From assembly GCA_936450465.1 (NCBI GenBank), contig OW388303.1:3555693-3619692 (forward strand): a stretch of DNA of 64,000 nucleotides. The letters run 5' to 3'. A program made the translations under genes and the position numbers. Positions within the stretch are counted from its first letter, which is position 1; each line of letters begins with the position of its first letter. This document shows, in pieces, positions 11,791-24,048 of the stretch. Origin of the DNA: Gibbula magus (lineage: Eukaryota > Mollusca > Gastropoda > Trochida > Trochidae). The notes beneath the pieces were generated by a model, which saw only the letters and a list, made by a program, of their open reading frames with translations, was not told the origin of the DNA and ran no database searches.

Positions 11791-14711
11791 AAACACAAAC
11801 TATATAATACTTGCCATGTATGTATTGTGTATTGAGACTCCATGAAAGATTTTGTGTATATTTGGGTTCAGTAGAAAGTTTTTTCAAATGCAACTTTTCA
11901 TTATTTATTAGAACCAAAATGAGAACACTCAAACACTGTAACACTATACCAATGCCAAAATCTCAAGATATAAGGAATGAACTCTTTTGAATAAATTCAT
12001 TTTTCTTAAATTCCTCTTCCTTTGGTTTCTGACAGTTCAAGTGGAGAAATGGGAAATGCTCAAGGACACTATTAACTAAAAGACATCAAGTAGTAACATG
12101 TTTTACCAAAATAATAATCGAAACTGGCACCTCACGTTGTTTATATAACATTTCATTCCTATAACTATCAGGGAGTGTCAATCATTATTACCATGAGTAT
12201 ATATTAATTCATCAGAAATAGTAACCTCTCAAAATGGGCCTGGTTTTACTTTCTGGTATTATAGCCAACTCGTCAGTATTGTATATCATTAATTTTACTT
12301 ACTTGCAATAAGCAAAGGAAACTGTTATATATCATGCCAATTATTGATCATGGCAGACGTATTATGTATTAGTTCAAATGCCGACTTGTGTGTATGAAAT
12401 AATGTATACGTGCTCTGTAACTGGTCGTTAACATATTCGTGAAAAACTCATTATCAAACAATCATTAGAATGTTACATTATCTCGGATATGGAAACCTTA
12501 GGTGAATTAATTCTTATAATTACACAATACCTGCATTACAGTCTCTTATAATTTAACAATGAGTTAAAGGGAAATGTGTTTTAATACCATTAACACTCTT
12601 TCCTGGGCATGGCAAAATCTAATGTGTTGTCTGGCAGGTTGTGCGCCTTTTGTCATTAATTATGTACAGGAATTGAAACAGTTGAACCACTAGATCATAA
12701 ATGTCGATCACATTTATTTTATAGCATAGTTTGTAGACAATCAGATTATTGACGGCGATGTTAAGTATGACTCTACTGTAGATACGTAGATTACAAATGT
12801 TTGAGAGCATTCTGTAAGTTTGTAGCGGATATGATGATGATATTTTATTCACGAATATGTCAAAATCCCCATTATTGAATATATTAGTTATTTCATACAC
12901 AAGTAGGTATTATAACAAACAAAATAATGAATTTTCCATAATACAGTATGTGTCATGATACAAATAAACTTCATTGTTTTCTTTACTTATTACAACCACC
13001 AACTATTTTGAACATATATGACAATAATGTAAACCTTGGATATCAATATATAAGATACTCCTAGCAATAAAACACAGGCGGTCAATGGCACCGACAGCGA
13101 GCTTTATGAGACAATAACACATTCTCGTGATTTAATACGACAGTTAGAGCTTCGCTTAGCAAATGACGTCATAGTTTACGTCACTTTGATTGACCACTTG
13201 CTAGTTAATGTGTTATACGACGGGGGGTCTTAATAGTTTTTTAGAAAGTAGTTTATACAAATAAAATAATATATCAACGGTTTCTATATAAAACCGAGTA
13301 ATTGTTATTGGGGATCTCATATAAGAAACAGAAGACTGCTTGTTGTACTTTATCCTAGAATGAAACATAGCAAAGAGCATAAAAGTATATTCGTGAATAA
13401 CATTGTATGCTCCGTGCTCTGATTTATTCCACGAAAAGGCACGATAACGAGTCTTCTATTTCTTAGGTACTAGATATTTACCGAAAGTTGCCTATTAAAG
13501 TTCTGATGAAATGCATTTTTCTCAAGAATGACAGATGATTACCTCTACGTATATTGTACATCGGAATCAATTGAGCAGAAAATCGAGACAATATACACTT
13601 GCAATTGATAATTAAAACGATCTTAATTCACCCATTTTAAGACGAGCGCAATCAGTTGGACGATTCATTGTGTAAATGCTCACTGAGGCGTGACTGTGAT
13701 AAGCGACAGAAAGGCCGGCTCGTCAGGTACTCCGCCGACTCTCGTTAATTAATTAATGATGAGTATCACTGCCGCTAAATGAATTTATGAGGTGTATTAC
13801 ATCGCCAAAAAGATATGTTTATGTTATAATTGTGTAATTGTCATCTGCGGAATTACCTAGTTGGATATCTAAACATTCGATATATGGGAAATTTAAGTTG
13901 GTTTATTGAAGATTTCTTTGTGAAATTAACAATCAAAATGTTGCGAAATTACGTTGAATTATGTCTATCACCGAAAATCAGATTCCTCCTGATACGTCAA
14001 AGAAGTCATCCCTTCAGGGGCCACATACCCGCAGACTTACATTCTGGCCGCCGGGGCTAAATAAGGCGTTTTTTTAAAAAGCCGTATTTAAGTAATTTAT
14101 GGACCGATATCAGAAATTTAAAATCGAGCAATTGTCAAATTGACATCCCATTTTAAATGAATCCGATTTTGACCATATGTCATTTCATCTATCCTTTAAG
14201 ACAATAACGATACTGATCATCCAGTTACGTTTCGCCATCTCTTTCTCTTTACAAACATTAGGAAGAAAATGATCCAATTACTATTTTGTGACATTTGTGC
14301 ACTGGTGGACATCCAAATATTATTGCTCCTTGAAAAGATTGTAGCAATTGGTAAAAATAAAGCGACAACGTGTTATTTCGATCAACAATTTATGAGGATG
14401 TGATTATTCTGTCTTGTTTGATAACAGTAATCTTTCAATATTTTCATCCAGTATGACGGACGAACACCACATGCTAATTTGCATGTTATGTATTGGTCAA
14501 GGGGACCCAGACGTTGCCATATCTGTGTTGAAGACATAATAAACTCATAAATATTGTATTATTTGCTTCAACTGCATTGTTGTGTCACAATGATTACAAA
14601 GAGGAAATCTATGTTTGTCCCTATTTAAAAAGTATTTTCCACCCAAATTCTTTTCTCTTTTAATAAATATTGAGATAAATTGTGGACACATTTTTCAGTA
14701 TTGTAAATTTT
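11791..14711. other. Intergenic with small foldbacks
   Basis: No gene is recognised. An inverted pair TAAGAAACAGAAGACT / AGTCTTCTATTTCTTA spans about 13321-13465, enclosing a spacer with further partial pairing. Near 13110-13215 ACAATAACACATT is mirrored by AATGTGTTAT around a TGACGTCA-like core. Both resemble miniature inverted-repeat elements. The remaining DNA shows nothing. Confidence 0.4.
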
Positions 14712-14718
14712 TCTACCA

Positions 14719-14860
14719 AAATAAGGTGAGGTGAGTTAGAGTTTAACGCCGCTTGAAAGAGTATTTCACTTATATCGCGGCTGCAAGTATTACGGCAGGG
14801 AGAAAGCCCGCAACGCCATGTGGCTATGCTTTGCGGTGAAACTGCGAGCAACGGCTGGAA
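14719..14860 (-). mobile_element. 5'-truncated SINE (first family)
   Basis: Minus-strand copy of the 3' half of the 7314-type SINE: it begins at TTCCAGCCG, includes CTTTCTCCCTGCCGTAATAC, and ends in the GCGGCGTTAAACTCTAACTC-type tail. It is flanked by the 7-bp direct repeat TCTACCA at 14712-14718 and 14861-14867. The head with the A and B boxes is missing, as expected after incomplete target-primed reverse transcription. Confidence 0.85.
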
Positions 14861-14867
14861 TCTACCA

Positions 14868-17800
14868 GTTTCATTGAATGAACAGATTATGGAAGCAATA
14901 TTACTTATTGTTTTTATTTCTTTAACATCAATATTCCAACTTCCTAAAATAACTTCTTTAGTATAGGTACACTTTACGCATATTTTCCTATCGGGATAAA
15001 ACTGGTATTATATATATATATTTAGATAAGCGAGTTAATTACTCACCAACACAACTAGTAAATCATCTGTGATGTCTGGTACATAACATTCAGTGGAAGG
15101 TCGTGTACATGTTATCAGAACATATTTGAGGGCGCCGTAGAGACATCTGATGACATTTCAAAGACATTCTAATGATTATTGTTGAGTTGGCTAAACGTGC
15201 AAAAAAATGGAATAAAATATTCATGGCTTGCAAAATGCATTAAAAATCTATTAACAATTTTGAGATGCAATTATCTTAATTGAGATTGTTTCATTATGTT
15301 TTGATGTGTCAAATGAACAATTAACATTTTTAATTCAATCATTAAGATTGTCACATGTAGTGTTTTTAGTTTTAGTAGCTAATGATTTGTTCTTCAAAAA
15401 AAACCCACCGAAAATACCAGAGAACAAAATATCACAAAAGTGTATTACGAAGTTCTTGAATGTGGCACAACCTAGCATTCAACGTTAAACATTGTTGGTA
15501 GGGAACGTAATACAACTCGTTCATTTCATTCAAATATGTATAATCAGATTATAGAATAGTAGTGGAAACAATTGTTTAAGATTGTAAGCTGAGCAGTGAA
15601 AGATATGTATATTCCGGCCTGGTACATGTATGTATAAGAACCTTTTCTGTAATTGTCAATTGATTACTAATATCAGCATTATGTCATTCGCTAGTATGCA
15701 TTCATTATCGTCCATGTGCCTGATACAAAAAGAAAAGTAATCATGTAAATTTAATTTTTTTTAGTTCACTGTAACCTTGATACAGTTCCAGGCCCCTGTA
15801 ACTCCGCAATATTAACACTCTTGTTTGACTGATTTTAATAAATAAACATCTAACTTTCACCATAGTACATCGTTCATTTCCGCGATTGGAAGCGGAAGTG
15901 TTGCTCTTTACCTATAGTATGAACGATTATGCTCGGAGTGTTTTACACAATGGCTCAGTTTTCCAGTTTCATCTCAATTTCTATTTATTGGCAACTTATA
16001 TAGGTAGTGAAAACGTCATCAATCTTTCCCAGCGTCATTGTTCTTCCTTAAAAGCTACATGGAATTATCAAAGCCAAAGGACTTTGTTGTGCTAATTTGT
16101 ACCAGTTCACCACATTAGTGTAGCATTAACGCATGGACTATTCACATTATTTACTATCAGTGGAACAGTTTTCCCTTGAACGAACAAAATCAGCCCCGTT
16201 GAATGCACATTCGATATGTTGATGTATGAACGGTAAATGTTATATAATTACCATAGGTCAAAAAACAAATTGATCATTATACGTTAAATCAGCTGGTAAG
16301 TTATTGAGTGTTGTATGATTGTTATGTGTTATGATAGATTGTGAGTGAAATTTATTTTGTACCAGTAAACACAACAGCACTCGGCAAGGGACCTCATACA
16401 AATATGCAATTGTACTTCCAAATGATATTGCATAATAATGTAAGGGATTTGGGAGGGGGTCCCACACATTTGTTTCTTTTAATTTTGATGCAGTTTTAAA
16501 TCCTTACAGCATATTTAATTGTTTTGAGTTAATGCGTTTCATTTACCTCAGATATAATTGAATTCGTCTAGATTTGCAAGAACTATTATTTGTAACTTAA
16601 ATACATTGATCTTGTGAAGTGTTTGTTTCTATTAATTGGGCTATAATGATTTGTATATCAAAGATAAATGAGGCATATACTTCTTCTGAGGAGTTAGAAT
16701 TGTATTGAAAAAAATATTGAAAAAAGACATTAGAACTTCATGACTTATTAATCCTTAAGGGATTTAAATAGTCATAATATCCTAACTGTGCTAACCTAGC
16801 CAGAGGATTACATCATGTAGAAGCCTTACAAACTAAGTTGATTGTTTCATTGGAATTCGACATTTTAGAAACGTGTTTGCATCATTTAAAATAATGATTA
16901 TCAAGGAGCGTTTCATTACTAATCAAATCAGATTCATTTCGTCCTTTCTTCGTTATTATTGTACACGTTTTAAAATTGTAAATTTATTAAGCACATGCTT
17001 AATAAGTTATCAAGAGGACACATAATATGGTATTGCCTTCAAAGCCAGTGTGTTTTATTCTGTATTTCAATCGATGTTCACGAGGATAATATAAACACAA
17101 TTATCTGTAAAGAAAGAAACAAGTATTCAAATTAGTCTAAGGATGAATTATTTAGTAGGGTCTTTGTTTAACCAGTAAAATATTAACATGTTTCAACACA
17201 GAGGCCTCATTTACGTCACATAAGATACAACGTACGTATCTGCATTTAGGGATTCTTCGACAAATTTTCAAGACAGGTGTTTCCCCGGGTGAAACAGATT
17301 TACCCCTCCCTCTTACTGACAATTTCCTGCAAATGGTCTCCCTGGTTTGAGAGCAATCAAATGCATACGATAAAGAAGCATAACCAGTCAATGACAACGG
17401 GTGAACGTGATACCATAATAAGCTAGCACTTCTGAAATGAATCAAGGACACTTTTTATTTCGAAATTCAAATTGATTTTATTTAATGTTTTATTTGTAAG
17501 GGTTATGGAATATGATAATGAATTGAGGAACAATTTGAAATGAAGCGTAAATTAAAGAAGAACATTCAACGCAGAAATAAACTCATAAATTGTTCACTGA
17601 GATGGAAATAATACTAAACTAAATTGATATTTTAAATCATTGAGTTACTTTTGGATAAAATCACAACATGTATTGTAACAGAACATATTACTGCTGGTCA
17701 GCGAGAATACCATAGTTTGAACGAAGTTCATGTCTTCATGACAGTAATGAAAAGAAATCCGGGCGCTCCAACCTCTAACATGTCAATATTAGTATCAGAC

Positions 17801-18606
17801 ATGTTTGTATGATAGGTTCAGACATTCAAAAGAGAAGATATGATATGGTTCTATTGTGGTCCACTAAATGTAGTTGGATATAAACTTTAGGAAAGTAAAT
17901 CAAAATATGCACAAAGTTATCGATTATGATTTGCTTTGAAAATAATCAAAAATATTTACATTCATAGACAATTGTAAAATATAAAAACTTGTCAAATTTA
18001 TTTTTAGAAATTACAATTATGGTGAACGAACAAAACATCACAGCTTTGAATTAGAAATTGTTAATGTAGTTTTTCGCTAAAAGATAAAACAAAATATGCT
18101 TGTCTCTCTGACCAAAGGACATTTTTTTTGTTACAGGCGTCATGCCATCCATCATGTGCATATACCAGGAATACGTTTCTTATAATGTCACATTAACAGT
18201 ATTTACAGATTTAAATCAGTTTTCAGAACCCAGAGTCAAACAACGACCTGCCACCACCGTTAAGGGTACATACGAGATATTTTACTACGTTATATGACAT
18301 ATATAGGTTAAAACGCAAACCCTTTGCTTGGCAAGTGGAGTTGCTAATCCATGTAGTATTCTGTTAGATGTTTCAGTAAATGGCAGATGGAAAAGCCGTT
18401 TCATGTCTTCATATATTAGGTTTATAGCATCCCTATCTGGAGCATGTACTAGACGAAGCTCATCAGTTATTCCAGATATTATCATGACCTCAATATCAAA
18501 TTAATATGGCGTCCTTCTCTATATGACGAAATCAATAACATCTACTCTAGTCAATATCTACATTTAGACACAAGTTTCTGTTACAAGTTTCTTGCAAAAA
18601 ACATAA
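14868..18606. other. Intergenic, AT-rich
   Basis: No supported gene. A short TA run occurs near 15008-15022. Open frames of 60-100 codons here lack splice sites and motifs. One minus-strand frame at 18285-18485 has balanced composition but no recognisable family. Confidence 0.35.
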
Positions 18607-18742
18607 GTTGTATGCTTCTCGAGAGGGTAATACGGTCTCATGAACCATCTTTGTACAACTGTCGCCCGAGCCTTCAGTCGAGTGATGACACTGGTACAAA
18701 GATGGTACATGAGGCTGTATTACCCGAGGGAGAAGTATACAA
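18607..18742. repeat. Long inverted repeat (foldback)
   Basis: Two arms of about 57 bp (18607-18663 and 18683-18742) pair across a 20-base spacer. Shared blocks include GTTGTAT, GGGTAATAC, CTCATG and ACCATCTTTGTAC. The arms are similar but not identical, so the hairpin is old or imperfect. The more GC-rich flank to about 19255, with CGTAACGGCCGTTAGCCAAT and an ACTCGTT / AACGAGT pair, may belong to the same element. Confidence 0.8.
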
Positions 18743-20110
18743 CGTATTTATCTTTCCGTTATGTCAATAAAATTAGTATTATTATAGATATTGCGTTTTG
18801 ACTGCGAGTGACTGATCAGCTGATATCGCTTAAATGACCCTGACCTTAAACGTAAACAAAATGGTGTCGTCCGTCTCGACTGAAATGTTAAAAGTCGTAT
18901 AACGTATTACTACAAGCTTTTAAATGCCTTCAAACTAGTTAATATTAGTCTAATTGAGTGTGCAAGCAATGCAAAATGAGATTTGTTTCCAAACCAAGGC
19001 AAATAAGGCGAAACTAAGTTTGTAATTAATAGACTCGTAAACAGCTGATCGAACTGTTCAAAACTCCGTACACCGGGTGCGTCATTTTATAACGTCATCT
19101 GACCATAATGCGACACCTACTCTTAGCTACGAGCTGTTACTATGACAGCGGGGTCCAAGAAATTTGTACACCTTGAGACTGACGGGGTACATAAGAAAAA
19201 ACGTAACGGCCGTTAGCCAATCAGAAACGAGTTTTTTACTCGTTAGATATATGAAAAATGCTTTCAACCTTTGTTCTTCTACTTAAATATGTGTTGGAAC
19301 CATGAATTAATGAGAACTAAATATGTTTAGTTAATTTACTTTTTAAGACTAAGACATTTCAATAGTTTGTGCAATATTCAATGTAGTGTTGCGAAAATTT
19401 AAATGTATGTTATCTTATATATGATGCAAAGAATGTGTGTGTGACGAATGAATGCGTCAGAACATATTTTACTTGTAGAATTCTTTTAGCCAATGGCAAT
19501 AGTTTGAACTGGTTTAGGCAATTAAGCAGGCGTTTAATTGGTGACGGCAGGCATGAATATAATGTCCGCGTCCATTTGCAGCACAAGGTACTACTGCCTA
19601 TAATATCCTTTCAATACTTGAATTCTTAATACCTTACAAGAAGTGTAAATGGAAACATTAAAGAAGTTGATTAACTCTATGAATATAAAGTGTCGTCAAT
19701 GTGTAGGTTGATGTTCTCGCAATTCGCTTACGTTAGTTTTGCTTTTTATGTTTATAATTTCGAACTCATTAAATGAGATAACTCTGTTAATCTTTTTTGC
19801 TTCGAAAATATAACTTTTGAAAAATTAAATTCTAAGGCAATCTGATTGTAGAGTCCGTTATTGCTCTTGGCCGGGTTTTTTTCTTTTACAATGTCCATGT
19901 TATGAAACATTATTTTTACTGAAATGTTGAAAAATAAAACAGTGAATTCTAAACACGCAAACTGCAAATTGTTTCAAATGAAGTGTAAATTTAAATGCAA
20001 ATAAAAATTGAACAGAGCAATACCAAAGACCTTCATAACTTCCGCTAGACTGGAATCGAATGATCTGAATAGGAGTCACCAGGTGGCTATCTCGCATTAC
20101 CCATGTGACA
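18743..20110. other. Intergenic before the satellite
   Basis: Apart from the possible extension of the 18.6-kb foldback element to about 19255, no gene or repeat is recognised. Confidence 0.35.
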
Positions 20111-22930
20111 ACTAATGGCTATCTCGTGCTATGCATGCGTCAAGTTGTGACTATCCCGTAATATTAATGCGTCAAGTTGTGGCTATGTAGTACATGTACC
20201 ATGCATGCGTCAAATTGTGGGTATCTCGTACCATGCATCCGTCAAATTGTGGTTATGTCGTACCATGCATCCGTCAAAGTGTGACTATGTCGTACCATGC
20301 ATCCGTCAAATTGTGGCTATGTAGTACCATGCATGCATCAAATTGTGACTATGTCGTACCATGCATCCGTCAAATTGTGGCTATGTAGTACCATGCATGC
20401 ATCAAATTGTGGCTATCTCGTACCATGCATCCGTCAAATTGTGGCTATGTCGTACCATGCATGCATCAAATTTTGGGTATATCGTACCATGCATCCGTCA
20501 AATTGTAGCTATGTCGTACCATGCATGCATCAAATTGTGGGTATCTCGTACCATGCATCCGTCAAATTGCGGCTATCTCGTACAATGAATGCATCAAATT
20601 GTAGCTATGTCGTACCATGCATGCATCAAATTGTGGGTATCTCGTACCATGCATCCGTCAAATTGTGACTATGTCGTACCATGCATCCGTCAAATTGTGG
20701 CTATGTCGTAACATGCATCCGTCAAATTGTGGCTATGTAGTACCATGCATGCATCAAATTGTGACTATGTCGTACCATGCATCCGTCAAATTGTGGCTAT
20801 GTAGTACCATGCATGCATCAAATTGTGGCTATCTCGTACCATGCATCCGTCAAATTGTGGCTATGTCGTACCATGCATGCATCAAATTTTGGGTATATCG
20901 TACCATGCATCCGTCAAATTGTAGCTATGTCGTACCATGCATGCATCAAATTGTGGGTATCTCGTACCATGCATCCGTCAAATTGCGGCTATCTCGTACA
21001 ATGAATGCATCAAATTGTAGCTATGTCGTACCATGCATGCATCAAATTGTGGGTATCTCGTACCATGCATCCGTCAAATTGTGACTATGTCGTACCATGC
21101 ATCCGTCAAATTGTGGCTATGTCGTACCATGCATCCGTCAAATTGTGGCTATGTCGTACCATGCATCCGTCAAATTGTAGCTATGTCGTACCATGCATCC
21201 GTCAAATTGTGGCTATGTAGTACCATGCATGCATCAAATTGTGGCTATGTCGTACCATGCATCCGTCAAATTGTGACTATGTCGTACCATGCATCCGTCA
21301 AATTGTGGCTATGTCGTACCATGCATCCGTCAAATTGTAGCTATGTCGTACCATGCATGCATCAAATTGTGACTATGTCGTAACATGCATCCGTCAAATT
21401 GTGGCTATGTCGTACCATGCATCCGTCAAATTGTGGCTATGTCGTACCATGCATCCGTCAAATTGTGGCTATGTCGTACCATGCATCCGTCAAATTGTGG
21501 CTATGTAGTACCATGCATGCATCAAATTGTGGCTATGTCGTACCATGCATCCGTCAAATTGTGACTATGTAGTACCATGCATGCATCAAATTGTGGCTAT
21601 CTCGTACCATGCATCCGTCAAATTGTGGCTATGTCGTACCATGCATCCGTCAAATTGTGGCTATGTCGTACCATGCATCCGTCAAATTGTGGCTATGTAG
21701 TACCATGCATGCATCAAATTGTGGCTATGTCGTACCATGCATCCGTCAAATTGTGGCTATGTCGTACCATGCATCCGTCAAATTGTGGCTATGTCGTACC
21801 ATGCATCCGTCAAATTGTGGCTATGTAGTACCATGCATGCATCAAATTGTGGCTATCTCGTACCATGCATCCGTCAAATTGTGGCTATGTCGTACCATGC
21901 ATCCGTCAAATTGTGACTATGTAGTACCATGCATGCATCAAATTGTGGCTATCTCGTACCATGCATCCGTCAAATTGTGGCTATGTCGTACCATGCATCC
22001 GTCAAATTGTGGCTATGTCGTACCATGCATCCGTCAAATTGTGGCTATGTAGTACCATGCATGCATCAAATTGTGGCTATGTCGTAACATGCATCCGTCA
22101 AATTGTGGCTATGTCGTACCATGCATCCGTCAATTTGTGGCTATGTCGTACCATGCATCCGTCAAATTGTGGCTATGTAGTACCATGCATGCATCAAATT
22201 GTGGCTATGTCGTACCATGCATCCGTCAAATTGTGACTATGTAGTACCATGCATGCATCAAATTGTGACTATGTCGTAACATGCATCCGTCAAATTGTGG
22301 CTATGTCGTACCATGCATCCGTCAAATTGTAGCTATGTCGTACCATGCATCCGTCAAATTGTGGCTATGTCGTAACATGCATCCGTCAAATTGTGGCTAT
22401 GTCGTACCATGCATGCATCAAATTGTAGCTATGTCGTACCATGCATGCATCAAATTGTGGGTATCTCGTACCATGCATCCGTCAAATTGTAGCTATGTCG
22501 TACCATGCATGCATCAAATTGTGGGTATCTCGTACCATGCATCCGTCAAATTGTAGCTATGTCGTACCATGCATGCATCAAATTGTGGGTATATCGTACC
22601 ATGCATCCGTCAAATTGTGGCTATGTCGTACCATGCATGCATCAAATTTTGGGTATATCGTACCATGCATCCGTCAAATTGTAGCTATGTCGTACCATGC
22701 ATGCATCAAATTGTGGGTATCTCGTACCATGCATCCGTCAAATTGCGGCTATCTCGTACAATGAATGCATCAAATTGTAGCTATGTCGTACCATGCATGC
22801 ATCAAATTGTGGGTATCTCGTACCATGCATCCGTCAAATTGTGACTATGTCGTACCATGCATCCGTCAAATTGTGGCTATGTCGTAACATGCATCCGTCA
22901 AATTGTGGCTATGTCGTACCATGCATGAGT
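20111..22930. repeat. 32-bp satellite array
   Basis: About 88 head-to-tail copies of a 32-bp unit containing ATGCATCCGTCAAATTGTGG then CTATGTCGTACC. Two main unit types alternate: CATCCGTCAA and CATGCATCAA. Point variants include GTAGTACC and CTCGTACC. The first few units (20111-20200) and the last (near 22925) are diverged, as expected at array edges. Blocks are duplicated at exactly 416 bp (13 units): the stretch from 20361 recurs from 20777. Another block recurs near 22540. The period is not a multiple of three, so the open frames of up to 155 codons simply read the unit in three frames (32 residues per 96 bp). Confidence 0.97.
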
Positions 22931-23885
22931 CAAGTGAACTGTCCGTCAGTGTGCACCGACTATATTTCCTTACATTCTGTATGTACATGTATCAACACGA
23001 CAGTTTCGAAACGTGGGAGGGGGTTATGTGTTTGCTGTCAGTCCGTCTGTCCACGATGAAATTGTTCTCAGAAACCGTTGAAGACAGGATAACCCAAGTT
23101 TGTGTGAACCTTGATGGACTTCTGAAATGAGAAGTGCTTACCACTTTTTCAGGAGTTATTGTCAAGGTCAGAGGGGCATTGTTGGGTCGCCAATCATCAA
23201 ATCTACATTCTAACATGACACTATATTTAGAATGAAAATACTGCTTTCTGATTGGTTCCTCGTATCAATTTTGGAGTAATTATTTTACCGATAATCACCT
23301 CTAAATATTTGCGACCGATTCACATTGCTCCGCGGACGTCAACAGTCGCTCGCTTCATACAACAGCGATTCATCCAATGAACAGAATCGGCGTTATTCCT
23401 CTATTTTGCAAAATTCTTCCACTGCCTCCAGTTCACAATCCCAAATGACCCCATTTCCTTCCACGATGTCCTCAACCATGACACAAAAAGCGTTCTTGTC
23501 AGGCTTTCTTCAAATCTCAAACTGTTCGCTTGTAGTGAATAACTACTTTGAGAGTAGCGCCCCTTGAATGGGATTGGTCCTTGTCGGCCTTGTAGGGGAG
23601 ATAGGTCGGACTATGTATTTACTTGAAAATCGCTTCTGTGAGTCTGATGACTTCCAACATGGATTTTCTGTTGATATTATCATTAATTGAATAAAGATAA
23701 GTTACATTGAAATAAGTTTTAGTGTTTGTTTTGATATTTTGATTGAAGCATGTTCTTTGAAAAGTGAACTGCACCGAAGGGTCGCGGGCGAGTGAAACCG
23801 GCCTGTACTGGTTTGACCCAAGCACAGCGCTTTGGCGCAAGACGAAAGAGTTCCTCATTATTTTCCTAATTAGTCATGTTAGAAT
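22931..23885. other. Intergenic, mixed composition
   Basis: Less AT-rich than its surroundings. It holds short open frames (for example 23325-23567, Ser-rich, and 23619-23858 on the minus strand) with no motifs. No gene is supported. Confidence 0.3.
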
Positions 23886-24048
23886 GGAGATAAATCCATT
23901 CTGTTTTATATTTTGGGGTTGTATGTTGTGCATTTTTTACCCCTAAATAAACATTTCAAACCTCGCAAGCTCGGTTTGAAATTAAATTTAGGGGTAAAAA
24001 ATGCACAACATACAACCCCAAAATATAAAACAGAATGGATTTATCTCC
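23886..24048. repeat. Near-perfect hairpin with 63-bp identical arms
   Basis: The left arm starts GGAGATAAATCCATTCTG and the right arm ends with its exact complement. The outer 63 bases are identical between arms. A 3-4 base mismatch and a further 10 paired bases (ATTTCAAACC) follow, around a loop of about 10 bases. A transcript from either strand would fold into one long duplex. Confidence 0.95.

Noticed and set aside
20111..22930. CRISPR-like array of regularly spaced repeats
   Set aside because: The whole unit repeats with no unique spacers, and the genome is eukaryotic.
20194..23059. Many overlapping plus-strand open frames up to 155 codons with Cys-rich repeats (MHPSNCGYVVPC)
   Set aside because: They are a 32-bp satellite read in all three frames; the unit length is not a multiple of three and there is no start context, splice site or family match.
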